Of a stretch of DNA of 64,000 bases, positions 11,893-25,764 are shown piece by piece (positions within the stretch are counted from its first letter, which is position 1; the number at the start of each line of letters is the position of its first letter). Location: the NCBI GenBank assembly GCA_024529925.1, contig JAFEUB010001790.1:134501-198500 (forward strand), written 5' to 3'. Under the pieces are notes generated by a model, which saw nothing but the letters and a program-made list of their open reading frames with translations, did not search any database and was not told where the DNA came from. The DNA is from Ophthalmolycus amberensis. Taxonomy: Eukaryota > Chordata > Actinopteri > Perciformes > Zoarcidae. The translations under genes and the position numbers were made by a program.

Positions 11893-14800
11893 CAGGCATA
11901 TCTCCATAATGTTAGTGTTATCAGTCCGAGAAAATGTTTACTCTTCACCGCTGGCCGCAGGAATACTTCAATAATTCCACTGACAGCTTGAAGGCCTCAG
12001 TGTTTATCAGCTCCAAAGTAACAGGCCTGATTGATAGTGCGGGGAAAAGCAGTCGGCAGTTAGAAGTGCCACCAGGAAGGCGAGGAGACATGCAGGGAAC
12101 TTTCTCCCGCTTATATTGTGTCTGCGTTTTTATGTGTGAAAGGGGAAAAAAAGAAGAAGGAAGAGCCTACAAGAACGGAGTCATAAAGTGTGGATTTTAT
12201 ATTTATTTTGATTTCCTTGAAGGAATGGTGTATTCTAAGAATCAACTGTAAGCATATTTAGTGTATTCTCTGATGAAGAAGACTGGCTTCAAAAGCTACA
12301 GCAAGTAAATTAACTGCTTGGTTCACATGCATTTACACTGAATCCCTCAGCCGCCACGACGACGCTGCAGGCTCTATGTCAAGTCTTGTGTCTTTGGGGT
12401 GACTCACAGTAGCATTTCATGGGCATGTTTGAGGCTAATAAGACCAGACAAACCAGGTGAAACACACTTCTAGGCCAAATATGAATTCCGTCATGCGTCA
12501 CCAGTACAACACGAACTTTTAAAAGTAGTTGCCAGGCTGGCCACCAGCCATCAGCTTTTTGGTTGCTGAAACTGAAATAATGGTTGCCATTTTTAGTCAC
12601 CTTATATTTTGAGTAATTAAAGGAAGGGTTGGTAATCTTCTTCAAAAATATTTTAGATATTTTTGTTGACATTCTTATAACATCATGACGTCAATTGACG
12701 AATCAGTCTGTGAGTACTAACAATCGCCATGTTTCGTTCTTTACGTTTACCATAGAAAATGTGGGGGCGTGGCTTTGGAGGGAGGCCTGATTGGACAAGC
12801 TGTCAGTGTCATCCTGTACCAACTCTGTGTGGCAGAGTCACATGCAGCGATGTGTGGGTTATTTAAACATCACTCATTTTTTAAGTATTAAAAATGTATT
12901 TATTTTAGGGTGCTTGTTTTGCCTTTTGCAATTTTTCTGAAAGTTGTGATGTATCCCACTTGGCATTAAACACTACGTCAGTGCCTGTAAGAGCCTTACC
13001 TCAGGCAATGACTAGTCTTTCTCTTGTCTAAAGTCCATCCTGTTTCACATGACATTCGTCCCATGTCTTTGCTTGGTCATTCTCAATAAAACATCCAGAC
13101 TTCATTTCTTGATGTGTGAAAGGGTGCAGGGATCAATATTCAGGGCATCTGAAAGACCTCGTAACATTTCAGGAAAAATGCCGCTACGTCTGTGTTGATT
13201 CACGGCGCATTCACGTGGAGCAAGCGGACCGATCACAAAACTTTAAAACAGCATTTTGTTTACGTTTTAAAATTCACGGCAATGCTTTCGTGAGTGATTG
13301 GATAACGAAAAGACAGTTTCTTGCCCGCCATTACCGCCATCTGCTGGACTGTCCCTTGCCCCATCTATTCATTGCCATGGCATGTGTGAAAAGGCGCAAC
13401 ACAAAAATGTTCCAGAATGTAGTGCATGTGTAAAGGCTCATGAACGAATGAAGGCCAGATCCTTTAAATGCATCAGTTAGTTACTGTTTCTTCTGACTGG
13501 ATGCAGCGTTGTTTTAACGTAAAGGACTGTCTCTGATTGAATCCCTGCTTCGGGGGTTTGCAGCAATAACAACAGACATGATGTTTACTGTGATGGCTTA
13601 AAGTGTGAAAGCAACTATAAGTCTTGGCAAGTTGGATCTCATAGGATCTCATAGGGAACTGTGACTCACTAGCGAGCAATCGTCATCTGGAAAACACAAC
13701 TTCATGTTAAAATAATGTTGCTTGTGGTAAACATGTTAAAATGTGGAAAAACACTGCTGTGAACTACCGTCTGGCGTAATATCGAAAATAATTTATATCA
13801 GAAGAGTGTTCTGTTAACCAACCAATCAATTCCCAGCTGCGGGCAGCTTCTGAACCCTTGGACTGAACTGATAAAACAGTTAAGGTTTACTGCAGGTTTC
13901 TCTTTGTTGTGCTGCCTGCTGGGGCCTGCATGTCCCAGGTACACACACCAGCATCCACCCACGCAGCGGCATCCATTACTCTACGTCAACCCTTCTGGCA
14001 GAACTACAGACGGGCCGCATCGCAAACTAGTCAGTTGTGTATTGTAGATAGTGTGCCTTTCTGACTGCTGCAGGGCATGTGCTGACACCCATATATGCTT
14101 TCTGCTCTATCTGAAGTCTGTGGACAAGGAAATGTTTTGTTAGCACAACATCCTGTCAGCAGAATCATTCGTCTTTTTAGCAGCTTTTCTTATTGTTTAG
14201 CTAAACATAGGGTTGCAGATTCAAGGTTTAAGCTTTCCGTAGGAATTAACGGGAAATAATGGGAATAAAATGTAAATGTAGGGGTTAAACTTTTAAGCAT
14301 AATACAATAATTTGACAAATAAATCTGTTAATTTGTCAAATACACACGATATGAAATGTGCCATGTGATGAGTTAACGTTAGCTAGCTAGTATGGGAAAA
14401 GATACACTGAAAATTTGAGCCGACAATGTTGGTGGTGTGCAAACATAGGGTTTAATTAAAGTGAACAACAATGTATAAAATAAATGTTTTACAGTAAAAG
14501 ATAAAAATTTATGAAATAAAACTCCTCAATTAGCATTAGCTTACTCAATTGAGCTACATCATTAAATTACAGTCAGACGCTTTTATCCAAAGCGACTTAC
14601 AATTCAGAGTATCTGAAATAGACTCTACACCGTAGGCACAACTACGGGAGCAAATTAATTTGGGGTTAAGTGTCTTGCTGAAGGACACATCGACATGCCA
14701 CTAGCAGAGCCGGAGCCGGGGATTGAACCGCCGACCCTCTGATTGAAATGCGGCCCTGCTATCCCCTTAGCCACAGTTGCCCCTGTGGTCCCACATGGTA

Positions 14801-17800
14801 AATTCTATAGCTAACCAAAACTAGCAGAAGGTGTTAGCAAGTTATAAACTGTGTAATTAGCTTCTATCTACTCTCTGCTGGTTAACTGAAATATAAAAAA
14901 TATGAAATATATTCACTTCAGTTCTATAATCAAAAGTTACATGAAAGCATGTCATCCTGTGGCTCAGACAGTGCAGTAGTGTTGGCTGAACATGAGATGG
15001 GAGAATCCACTGTGCATGCTGAGGGATAAGTGGGTCTATATAATGGACTGATCAATACTAGAGTTTATTATACACACTACATTTTCGGAAAATACAGTGT
15101 TCGAAAAATTTCAAATATCCAACTCTGGTGAGCGGTAGATGAGTCATTACCTTTCCAGTCTCGGAACCGATCAGTTATTGGTCTGATGATGATTTCGCCT
15201 CTGGAGCCAACGGACAATATTTCGGGGGTTTGGGTGTAGCCATCGGATATCTAGATAGTAGATATTTGGGCCAAGACTTACTACATCATGCGCTGGTCAT
15301 TGTTTGAATGGAGTTGGAGTTGAGAGATGATGTCTATATGCATTCATATGCAGATATCTGTTTAGTGATGACTTAAAAATCTGCGATAGCAGATGGGTTC
15401 AGAGATTGAATATTGGCCCTAATCTCAAACGCATTTGGTCAACACTACTCAGACTCCAAATGGAGTGCAAACGGAAACCAGAACGCTTCCGATACCAAAA
15501 TCATGTCCTGTTGCCAACAGATTCTGCATTAATTTGCAGCTATCTGTTTAGAGATAACAACCTTTTAGGTCAGCCTGTGGAGTGTCTCTGTGACTGGGGT
15601 TTGTATTTGGTTTATTCAGCGTCATGCACTGCTTATCCCTCTGTACCACCACCATGCAACTGGCAGGAACTGCTAGGGTTAGTCAGACCCGGCTGATCCA
15701 AGGTCAGTCCCTCATCGGTATGCATTCTTGCTCTTCCACCGTATGGCCGCAGGTCCTGTCTTCTGTGTGCAGGTGCCGGGATGGATAGGCAGACCTCTGC
15801 CAAGCTGAACAGCTTCCTCTACTAGTAAAAGCTTGAAGGAGGAGGCTCTGCTCTCCAATAGATTGCATTCATCAGTTGTGCACAGTTCCCCTTTTCTGCT
15901 GCCAAATGGCAACTGTCCATTGGATTGTATTTAAAGCTTTGGCATCCCTAAAACTTGACTGCCTAGATGAAAGGCCCTCTTCTTGTCATGGTAATAACAA
16001 GGAAAATAGTAAAAACAAAAGTTGCATTTATATAGTGCCATCTCATTGAAGTAACTGGTATGGACATACCACAGCAATGGCGTTTTGGTAGGGGACTAGG
16101 ACCTGGAGACTTCTGTGTTTTGAACAGGCTGCTCTAGTGTAGTTGCACTGTTGAGTTTTCTAGCGCATGTTCAGAGATGCACAAAAGGTGTGTCATGGAG
16201 GTCAGTGTGACACATGCACAATGTGACACTTATGCATTCTTGTGTATGAAGGATAAGAATTTCGTCCCAATAAATAAACAAGTTCTTACCTTGAATCTGA
16301 GCCAGTGGCAAAGATCAGTTCACCCAAATCACACACTCTGGCACAGCACTTTACTGGTTTGAATCCTACCTGAAGGACAGAGAATACTTTGTGTCTGTAG
16401 CTAATTACACATCAGAGCTGACATGAGGTGTTCCCCAAGGTTCAATACTGGGGCCTCTTCTGTTCAACATCTACATGCTTCCACTAGCTCAGATTATGGA
16501 AAACAACAAAGTGTGTTATCATAATTATGCAGACGACACACAAATCTACATAACTACATCACCAGGGGACTATAATCCCATAAAAGGGCTGGGTAACTGC
16601 ATTGAACAAATCAACAACTGGATGTGCCAGAATTTTCTTCAATTAAACAAAGATAAAACAGAAGTAATTGTTTTTGGTACCAAGGACGAACGCTTGAAAG
16701 TCAGCGCTCAGCTTCAATCACTGATGTTAAAACCCACAAACAAGCCAGAACTCTAGGTGTAGTTATGGATTCAGACCTCAACCTGAACAGCCATATCAAG
16801 ACAATTACAAAATCAGCCTACTATCACCTGAAGAATATATCAAGGATTAGAGGACTTATGTCTCAACAAGATTTGGAAAAACTTGTCCATGCATTTATCT
16901 TCAGCAGACTGGACTACTGTAACGGTGTGTTTACAGGTCTCTGTAAAAAGTCTGTCAGAAAGCTGCAGCTGATTCAGAACGCTGCAGCTCGAGTCCTCAG
17001 TAAGACCAGGAGGGTGGATCACATCACTCCAGTTCTGAGGTCTTTGCACTGGCTTCCTGTCAAACAAATACTTGACTTTGAAGTCCTGCTGTTGGTTTAT
17101 AAAGCACTGAATGGTTTCGGGCCAAAATACATCTCTGATCTGCTGCTACCTTATGAACCATCCCGACCCCTTAGGTCGTCTGGGACCGGTCTACTTTCTG
17201 TTCCCAGAGTCAGAACTAAACATGGAGAAGCAGCGTTCAGTTTTTCTGCTCCACATATCTGGAACAAAGTCCCAGAAAGCTGCAGGTCTGCTGAGACCCT
17301 CAGCTCCTTTAAATCAAGATTGAAGACTTTTCTGTTTGCTGCTGGCTTTAATTCAACCACATTCAAGGATATTCATCAATTTCCTTCATTTCTGCATTTT
17401 ACTACTGTATTTTATTTCTCACACTGCTTTTTAGTGTTTTAATGACTGTTTTTAATGTTTCAATGAATGTTCTTAATTGTTTTTAAATCTCCTTTTCTTT
17501 TGCCTTATCTTTTGATGCTTTTAATGGTTTTATGTGAAGCACTTTGAATTACCTTGTTGTTGAAATGTGCTATACAAATAAACTTGCCTTGCCTTTATGT
17601 CAGACCCACCATTTTAGGGGCGACTGTGGCTCAGTGGTAGAGCAGGATCAATCAGAGGATTGGCGACTCCGTTAGTCCATGTTGATGTGTCCTTGGGCAA
17701 GACCCAAATTGCTCCTGCAGGCTTTTCCGGTGGTGTGTGAATGGGTGTAAATGTTAGATAGTCCTGATGTCCATGTGGCATCTTACATGGTAGCCCTGTC

Positions 17801-20800
17801 ATCAGTGTATGTATGAATGTTGTGAATGGGTGAATGATGACATGTAGTGTTAATGAGCTTTGAGATGTCAGAAGACTAGAAATGTGCTATTGAAGTCCAT
17901 TTACTATTTTGACGCACAGGTAACAAAAGGTGAGTCATCTACAGACTTAGAGGGGGTCCTTCTAACAGGAATTCTGCAGACTAGTCTGCTGCTAGACTAT
18001 ATTATTTCAATCAGGAGAGACTTGTTTCATAAGTTAACAATGATTTATTATACAAGCTTCAAATATGCAAAGTGCAAAGTCTTTGGCGATTGGACTCCAT
18101 CCTGAAGTACTATCACCGAGGGTAGGGATACTGAAGTCCAACAGGCCTAATCCCCCCTGGAGTCCAGACACTGGTGGTGGTGGTGATGAAAGGAGTTGCT
18201 GCAATCTGATGATGAATCAGGAGCCTGACTGTGATGCTGACTGGAGGCGACTGGGGTGGAGGCGGGTTGCATCTGCTTAGCTGAAATGACAACTGACAGC
18301 AGCAGAGAGGAGAACACTATTTAAGGTATGACAGCAACGATCTGATTGGCTTGAGGAACCGGTGTGCAGAATCTGGTTGGTTACTTAAACGTGCCCGCCC
18401 CCAATCAGCTGATCGAGTAATTACAAGGAGAGGAAAGACAGAGATTACTAGTGAGTGTCTTCCTGACTGAACTTGCGCTTGAGCTACATTTCAATCAGGA
18501 GAGACTTGTTTCATAAGTTAACAATGATTTATTATACAAGCTTCAAATATGCAAAGTGCAAAGTCTTTGGCGATTGGACTCCATCCTGAAGTACTATCAC
18601 CGAGGGTAGGGATACTGAGGTCCAACAGGCCTAATCCCCAAAAAGACATGTATTTATAGGAGTAAATAAATACATACCTTACCTACTGCTGTGGTGAATT
18701 TCCTAAGAAAATAGACAATTAGTCATGCGCGAAATCTCAGGGTAGAACGTGAACAAGTAGCTGTTAGACCCGAGGTACGAGGCCCGGTTGAGTCAAAGCA
18801 AAGGATAGAGGAATGTCACGATGGACTGCAGACTAGGATACGGGGGTCTGGAAGACCGCAGAGACAGGATAGTGCGGGTCTAGATAGCCCATAGTGGAGT
18901 ATGGCAGGATTTCAACAGATCCCGAAACATATGGCGGGGTCGGCCCTGCGGAGGGTCCGAGCGCAGGATTGGATAGGTGAGGGTCAAGCTAGACCGCAGA
19001 CAAGGACAGGTTGGGTCCTATTTAGACCGCAGCGTAGGATAGTAATGGGTCACGTTTAGACCGCAGAGCAGAATAGGGGGGTTCAAGAGAGAACGTAGAA
19101 CAGCACGGTTGGGGGGTCTTACGGCCCCCAGATGTTTGGGGTCTGACGGCCTCAGTCCAACCAGACCGGGTGAGCTCACCCGGGAAACTAGAAAGCATGT
19201 CATACTTTGACAGGTCACACAGCACTGGGACCGCGAAACAGAATGTGTCATCTCTGACTGCGAAACTAGAAATTGTCGTCCTTGGACACGGTCTCTTATC
19301 ATACGGACCAGGAAATTAGAAACGGGGCACCTCAGACCCACCTTTTCTTTTAGGAAAGTAAAACGGTCCCGTCGGACCAGGAAACAGACACGTTAAGCCA
19401 GGTCACGGTCACCTAGGAAACACAGACACGTTAAACCAGGTCACGTTCACCTAGGAAAACAGTCACGATAAGCCAGGTCACGTGAGACCAGGAGATTGGG
19501 AAACAGTGTTAGACCAATCAGATGGAGAAAACGGTCGAGTCACACCAGAGGAATAGAGCAAGATAAACGCAGAGCACAGTAATATACAGTGCTGATAGGA
19601 TATCCATTTGCACCATATAACGTGAACCACACCTTAGTGTTACTATAAGGAACATTTCAAGAAGGGTATAATGCTATCCCCTGCTATGAACCAATACCAA
19701 TCATGTGACGTACCAACGATACACCAATCGAGGTAAACCTGTCACCACCACCACCAGTTATATGCATTCCTTACCGGATTTTCAGGCTTCAATGATCTCT
19801 GATTATCGAGGACGGTGTTGAGATCAGGGCAAATGTAAGATGTGAAGGTAGAGGATGACCAACGTCCCAATTGTTGTAGGGTAGTAGCAGAGATGCCTTA
19901 GTTAGCCGCCGAAGTAGCAGCCCCTATTCTAAAAGAGTGCACTGAGTGTAGCTGGAGTAAGAATAGTAGAGTATCCACGCCCCAACTACTGTGCAAGCCC
20001 CTCCGCCTTTGGAGTGTTTAGGCCATGAGTTACCAGCCAAGTCACGTACCCATTCGACCAGAATAGTGTGAGTCCAACAGACTTTCGTGCAATGGCCTTA
20101 TACCGTGATGCGCGAAGATCCACTTGACCAACAGCATGCGAGAGGTAGCTCTAGAGATAACATTTTGCATGAATGAGATAATGCTGTTAGCCAACTTGCA
20201 TGACGAGCCACAATGCCAGAAACAATGTCAACATGACGCATGAATTATGCATAACTTTACCGTACACATTGTTAAGGCTTTAAAGAGCTTGAGTTACCCT
20301 TTGTGTCTAGCAAACCACTAGCCTTGACAGAATCCCCCAAAACCCACGGATGGTCTGCATCCATGTCGACGTTGTAGTGAATCAGCGAAACTCACCAGCT
20401 TGTTACACCATTCAAGTGATCGCACAGCGACCTGACACGCAGGTCAGCGCGGCACCCAACATCAAGGTAGATTGTGCATCTTAGGCCAAGGACGATGCCA
20501 TGTCCAACGGGCAGGAGAGGAAAAGCACGTCCCTAGGGGATGAGCCTGAATGGAGCTGATCTACTTTATGTATAAATGTCCAAGTATGGTTTAGCCACTT
20601 AACCGTCCCCGTCAGGAGTCACAATAGCGCAGTTGTGGCAGATTACTGGCTGCAGAGCCCCTGGTCCTGGAGCTGTGAGGAATAACAGCCCTACTCCATT
20701 GCTCTTCTGCGCACATGAACTCCTCTCTGCCAGTGCTGCCCGTTTAAAGATTTGGTCTTTTACTTCCGCTGACCATGCCCCCCACTTCAACAGGCAAGCA

Positions 20801-23800
20801 TTCTCGTTACATTACTGATGTTACCGACTGTCACACCTCACCATTGGTAGCCGCTCTTTACTATGTTATCATAAATACCTTTAAATCCCATCCTACCTCG
20901 TGTCCTTCCGTATTTGTCCTAGCTTGGGAGCCGGGTTACGACATTACACATGGCCGCCTCCCAAACACAGAATGTGGACATTTATAACTCAGCCTTAACC
21001 AATATGGACAGCCTCTTAAAAGTTCATTCCTCCCATGCAGTTTAACCCAGTGTGTTTCATATGTCCAGAGACCATTATGATTATTCCAAGCAGCCAGGTG
21101 AAGCGCCACTAAGCTAAATATTTTGAGCAACCTCACCCGCTCAATCCAAAATAGAGGCACCGATATGAGCTACGAGCCCAATAATCAGAATCCTATCACA
21201 TGATTTCACTGCCCAACTATGATGTACCAAGAGGAATAGAGCTGAACCAAATGTTTAATAACAAATAATGTTGCTGCCCACAATCCTCTTTAACGTACGA
21301 TGTAATACTTCCATTTACATCGCTTCACCCTGACTGTACTGAATTTAAAGCTGCATGACGATACAGTTGCCTTAATTTACTAAAATTAGGTACTCTATCT
21401 TTTTAAGATGAAAGTTCTTAAAAGCTTATGTTATGTAATTTAATCTATGAATGCCTCCCTTACTTTACATGACATATTCCTTCAACTTCTTGATTTAATA
21501 ATCAGCTGTTGACTATGAACCAACCCACGTTGATACAACTGTTAGGCTACTTCAATTTATATGGGACTAAATCATCCCGCACGTTAGACCGACCGTGATG
21601 TTCCGGACCTTTGCATGAGGAACCTCTCTCAAACTGGGCTTGTTGAAGTTCATTTGAACACCCTGCTCTATGCGTTGTCATTCTCTGAAACACCAGAGGC
21701 GTACCAACACCATGGGCTGTGACGAATAACAGAGGCGTGTTACTCATAGAACGTTGGCATAGCTGACACAAGCCATGAACCAACCTCCACAGTGCCGCGG
21801 AGGGATTGTAGTCATCTGTAACCTCATATTCAAAACTACTGATCGCCTTAGCCAAGCCCTGTTAGGGAAAAGTAAAGTATTAAATGTACCATGAAGAAAC
21901 AAAGGTTAAATATCCTGTAAACTACTGGATTTGGCTGCCAACCATTTACTCAAAATGAACCCTGCTGTTCTGAAGCCTCTCAAAATAATTGGCCCATCTC
22001 CTATAATCCCCAGACATTGCAATAGTGTTTTATCAGTGCACTATTTGTGATATACAATTGATCATGAGAACCGCCCGTGCCAGATTGAATTCGGAGGTGC
22101 CTGACCGAACCGTGATCACTTGCGGGCCTACCCGCATCACGCGCCTGCCGTGATTACTTGCCGCGAGTACCCATCGCGCCCATCACTACGAAGAGGATAA
22201 ACTCACTGCTAACTAACTGCTGCTTAGTTATGTTTATTTCGGCTCAAAATGATTTGTAGTCTCATGAATGCGCTCCACTTCCACTACTGGGCCAAGCGCT
22301 TTCATACTAATTAAATGCGAGCGATGCTCCGGAGCTCCAGACGTGTGTCAGCCCCATGACTTCCTCATTTGTCGGAAAATGACGAGGAGCGGAAACAAAG
22401 TCTCCGTTTCAACAGCGAGGCGCCTGAACTGTCCCGTGGAGCTGATTTACCCTGGCGGCTGGTGGCGCCGATGTTAACAGTATAACAGAAGCTGCATCGT
22501 TTACCAGAGATTGAAGACCAGTATCGATGGAGTGGATGGCGCGGATGGAGCTATCCGGTGGAAATGACGGCTTTGTCTGCATTGGAGGCCAGGAGTGCTG
22601 GTGGAGAAAGTACGGGACGCCGCCTGCGGAGCTCGGATGAGCCCAGCGATGGATCGACTGATCGCGAGTAACTGTTAGACGTACTAGGATACCACCGCGA
22701 ACTACTAGCTGAGCCAAGAGGGCTTCTTGCTCGTCTGAGGGGAGCCGCTGCGCCGCGCTGGGCGAGTGCTCCTGCGCCGGCCCCCTGGTGAGCTGACTGC
22801 CGGCTCCGGCTAAACACGAAGTTGAGACCCGACTCTTCCTGAAACGATCAAAGTCGGCCCGTCATTGTCTCAGTTACCCACAACTAGTTGTGTAAAATGT
22901 ACGGGAACTAGTATCGCTTTGCATCTGCTTAGCTGAAATGACAACTGACAGCAGCAGAGAGGAGAACACTATTTAAGGTATGACAGCAACGATCTGATTG
23001 GCTTGAGGAACCGGTGTGCAGAATCTGGTTGGTTACTTAAACGTACCCGCCCCCAATCAGCTGATCGAGTAATTACAAGGAGAGGAAAGACAGAGATTAC
23101 TAGTGAGTGTCTTCCTGACTGAACTTGCGCTTGAGCTACATATTATACATAATGATATCCTTTTGTATCCCTGCTGTCCTTCACTGGATTGCTTGTAAAT
23201 GTCAGTAGATTTTAAGATTTTAACTCTGGTTTGAAGCAGACTCCTGCTAGTTGACTTCAAATGACCTTACACATTTTAGTCCTATGTGAAGTGGCATCTC
23301 AGTATTTTGGCGTCGATAATTTTGCAAAGATTCTACTGAATGCTCAATAGAATGTGTACTTCCTTTACAACGTTGCTGTCAAAAACTGAGGAGTCTGGAG
23401 ATAATCCTTGTAATACAAGAACAAATGAGGCTTCAATCAAGTGGAACAAAGATGATTAGTCTACTAATGCTTTAACAATACAGAGCAGGAATTGCACCAA
23501 TTGTATTTGTACAGAAAGGACACGAAAGAGGGGAACATATTATTCTGCATCACCATTCTCTATTTGTGCGTTGCTTCCCTTTCCACTGGTCAGCCAGTTC
23601 CCCTCAATGAGGGTTTGGAAGCTAAACCATTTCACTGCCTGTCCTGCTGCCTTCCATACAGCTGCCTCTTTGTGATTCTCTGCAGTCACATCCGACGTAA
23701 CCAACACCAAGGACACACTCATTCCCATCTCTCCTTTCTGCACTCTTATTGGTGTTAAATGGAGTCTACTGTGAGACTAATGCCCTCTGCATTAAACGTG

Positions 23801-25728
23801 CGGAAATGACTAAGTGAATGGCCAAGGGAGCACAAGTGCTGTGGCATGGGTGTGTGTTTAGGGGAGTTAATCTAGTGTGAAAGGGAGAGGTCTACTCCCA
23901 TCTCACACAAGACTTTGCTGCTCTTGGCCTCGGGTCAGATGCTGAAGGCAGGTGCCAAGCAATGAAATCAGAGCTCGGGGGAGAAGAGAAGTAAGAAAGT
24001 CTGGCAGAGGTGATGAGCAGCACGATTGGGAGTTTGCCCAGAGGCTTTCAAAAAGTGGCGAGGAAGGCCTGGAAAGTCCTCAGAAATTAGCAGCATGTGA
24101 GCACTTCTTTCCTTTGAATGTCTGCATGTGTAAAGGTAGGGGTAATTGCACTATTGTGATCAATGTCAGACATTGAAATGCTTTTTATAGCGTGGCAAGC
24201 GTCACAGACAAAATATGAAACTTGGCCTCCGGGCTCTCTGGGCAACAGATCCTCCAGGAGAGTTGGTCTCCAGAGTGAGTGAGGGCTGAATCAGGGCTGT
24301 TGGGCACAAACAAGACTAACAAGAGTCTGAATTGTTAGGACAATATATTCTAGAGCATGAAAAAACTCATTCTTGACCTTTATAAGGTCAACAACTCAAG
24401 GTCCACTTACTTGCTTTCAACGTCAGTAATCCAAAGCTCCATATTTACGTCATCTGATAACGCAACCCCTGCCTCTGGCGCGATCACACAGGGAAATTAA
24501 CATTGGCAAAAATTCACCGTCAGTTCACGGCCTCAACCAATAGCATAGACGTGGTTGTGTTTGACTTTGATTGGCTCTGCCCACATTCAGCACAAATACC
24601 GCCTCGGGAAGGCGGTGGTCACTTGCCTGCATTCGTGCATATGTAACAGTGCCCTTACGTGTTCACACCAAACTCATTTTAACAACAAACACGACATTTA
24701 GCGCCCGCCGAAGCGAATAAGAGTCAAAATATTTGAGTGAGAAATTTGTGTGACACTGTGTTGCGAAAGCCAGTGAACATTGAGATTCTCTTGTAGTTGT
24801 TTAATCATAACCTGGACGAAACTCTTTGTGTTTAAATTTACGAGTATAAACAATGACGTAGCTTCCATATTTTTGCCTAATTAAGATGAGTGTTTGAGCA
24901 TTGATGGAGCAGCTTAACGTTATCTTAGCCTAGCCCTCATCAATCCAAACTCCATTCAGAAAACAAGCATTTTAAAAGTAGTTTGCTTGTCCTCTTGCAG
25001 ACAGACCTGACAAAGCATGAATTCAGACTTTTTACAAATCATGATGCAGTTATTTAGGCATCCTTTTTGATCCGTTTATTGCAACTAAATGTAGTATTTT
25101 GAGTTGATACCTCTGATATTAAGCAGCAAAAGTGGTTATTTCTACCATGGTTGATGATGGAAAGAAACGTTGTTGGTATCTACATGAAGGTAAGACCCTT
25201 TGTAGATACCAAACAGCTTCTCATTTGTTGTGAGCACAGCATTAGACTTCGACTGGATATTCATGCCCATCACTTCATTTTTGGTATTTTTTGTGCTGGG
25301 ATCTGGCAGGAGCGTGTTTGGTTATCAGCAAGTATAAAAACTAAATTATTTACATTAATACAATTATGAATGTCAAAAAGATTATGAACGAATATTAATA
25401 ATAACGGTGCACCACTCTAAGATCAGCGACCAATAACCAAACTATAAATGAAAATTGGTGTTCACTCACAATGTCAGTAGTCAAAGTACTATTCCACATG
25501 CAGAGTGAACAGTGAAGGTTTGAATTCGAGCACAGGCCACATATCAGTTGTTATCACAATACACATGCACAAAGTAATCACAGACAGCTGCTCTATAAAC
25601 TGCAACAGAGTTTATTAAATTCCAATAATATTGATCAAGTCAAATCATATCTGAACCTAACAACAACTACTATGCAATTATGAGCCTACTATCTAAAATC
25701 AGCAAACAATCTGTCGTGAGAGAGAGAG

Positions 25729-25764
<36 letters not shown>

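Larger units (their letters stand above)
18004..23141 (-). mobile_element. Ngaro/DIRS-type tyrosine-recombinase retrotransposon, decayed
   Basis: Read on the minus strand, two repeats are arranged A1 (23141-22919), internal region, B1 (18639-18488), A2 (18489-18267), B2 (18155-18004). A1 and A2 are both 223 bp and B1 and B2 both 152 bp, nearly identical, with B1 and A2 abutting. This is the split-direct-repeat layout of DIRS/Ngaro elements, which insert with a tyrosine recombinase instead of an integrase. The internal minus strand encodes a recombinase C-terminus at 19949-19787. I could not recognise reverse transcriptase or gag frames; the 4.3-kb interior looks decayed or deleted. Confidence 0.8.

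Noticed and set aside
14700..14783. Possible tRNA gene on the minus strand
   Set aside because: A- and B-box-like sequences are present, but the cloverleaf is degraded and the body matches a SINE.
17617..17700. Possible tRNA gene on the plus strand
   Set aside because: It is the tRNA-like head of a SINE with a decayed B box.
18004..18489. Ordinary LTR of a conventional retrotransposon
   Set aside because: The second copy is split, with one part at each end of the interior, which fits DIRS/Ngaro split repeats and not paired LTRs.
22409..22817. GC-rich minus-strand frames (102 and 88 codons) inside the Ngaro-like element
   Set aside because: They overlap each other, are low-complexity and show no gag or reverse-transcriptase motif; chance frames in GC-rich DNA are likelier.
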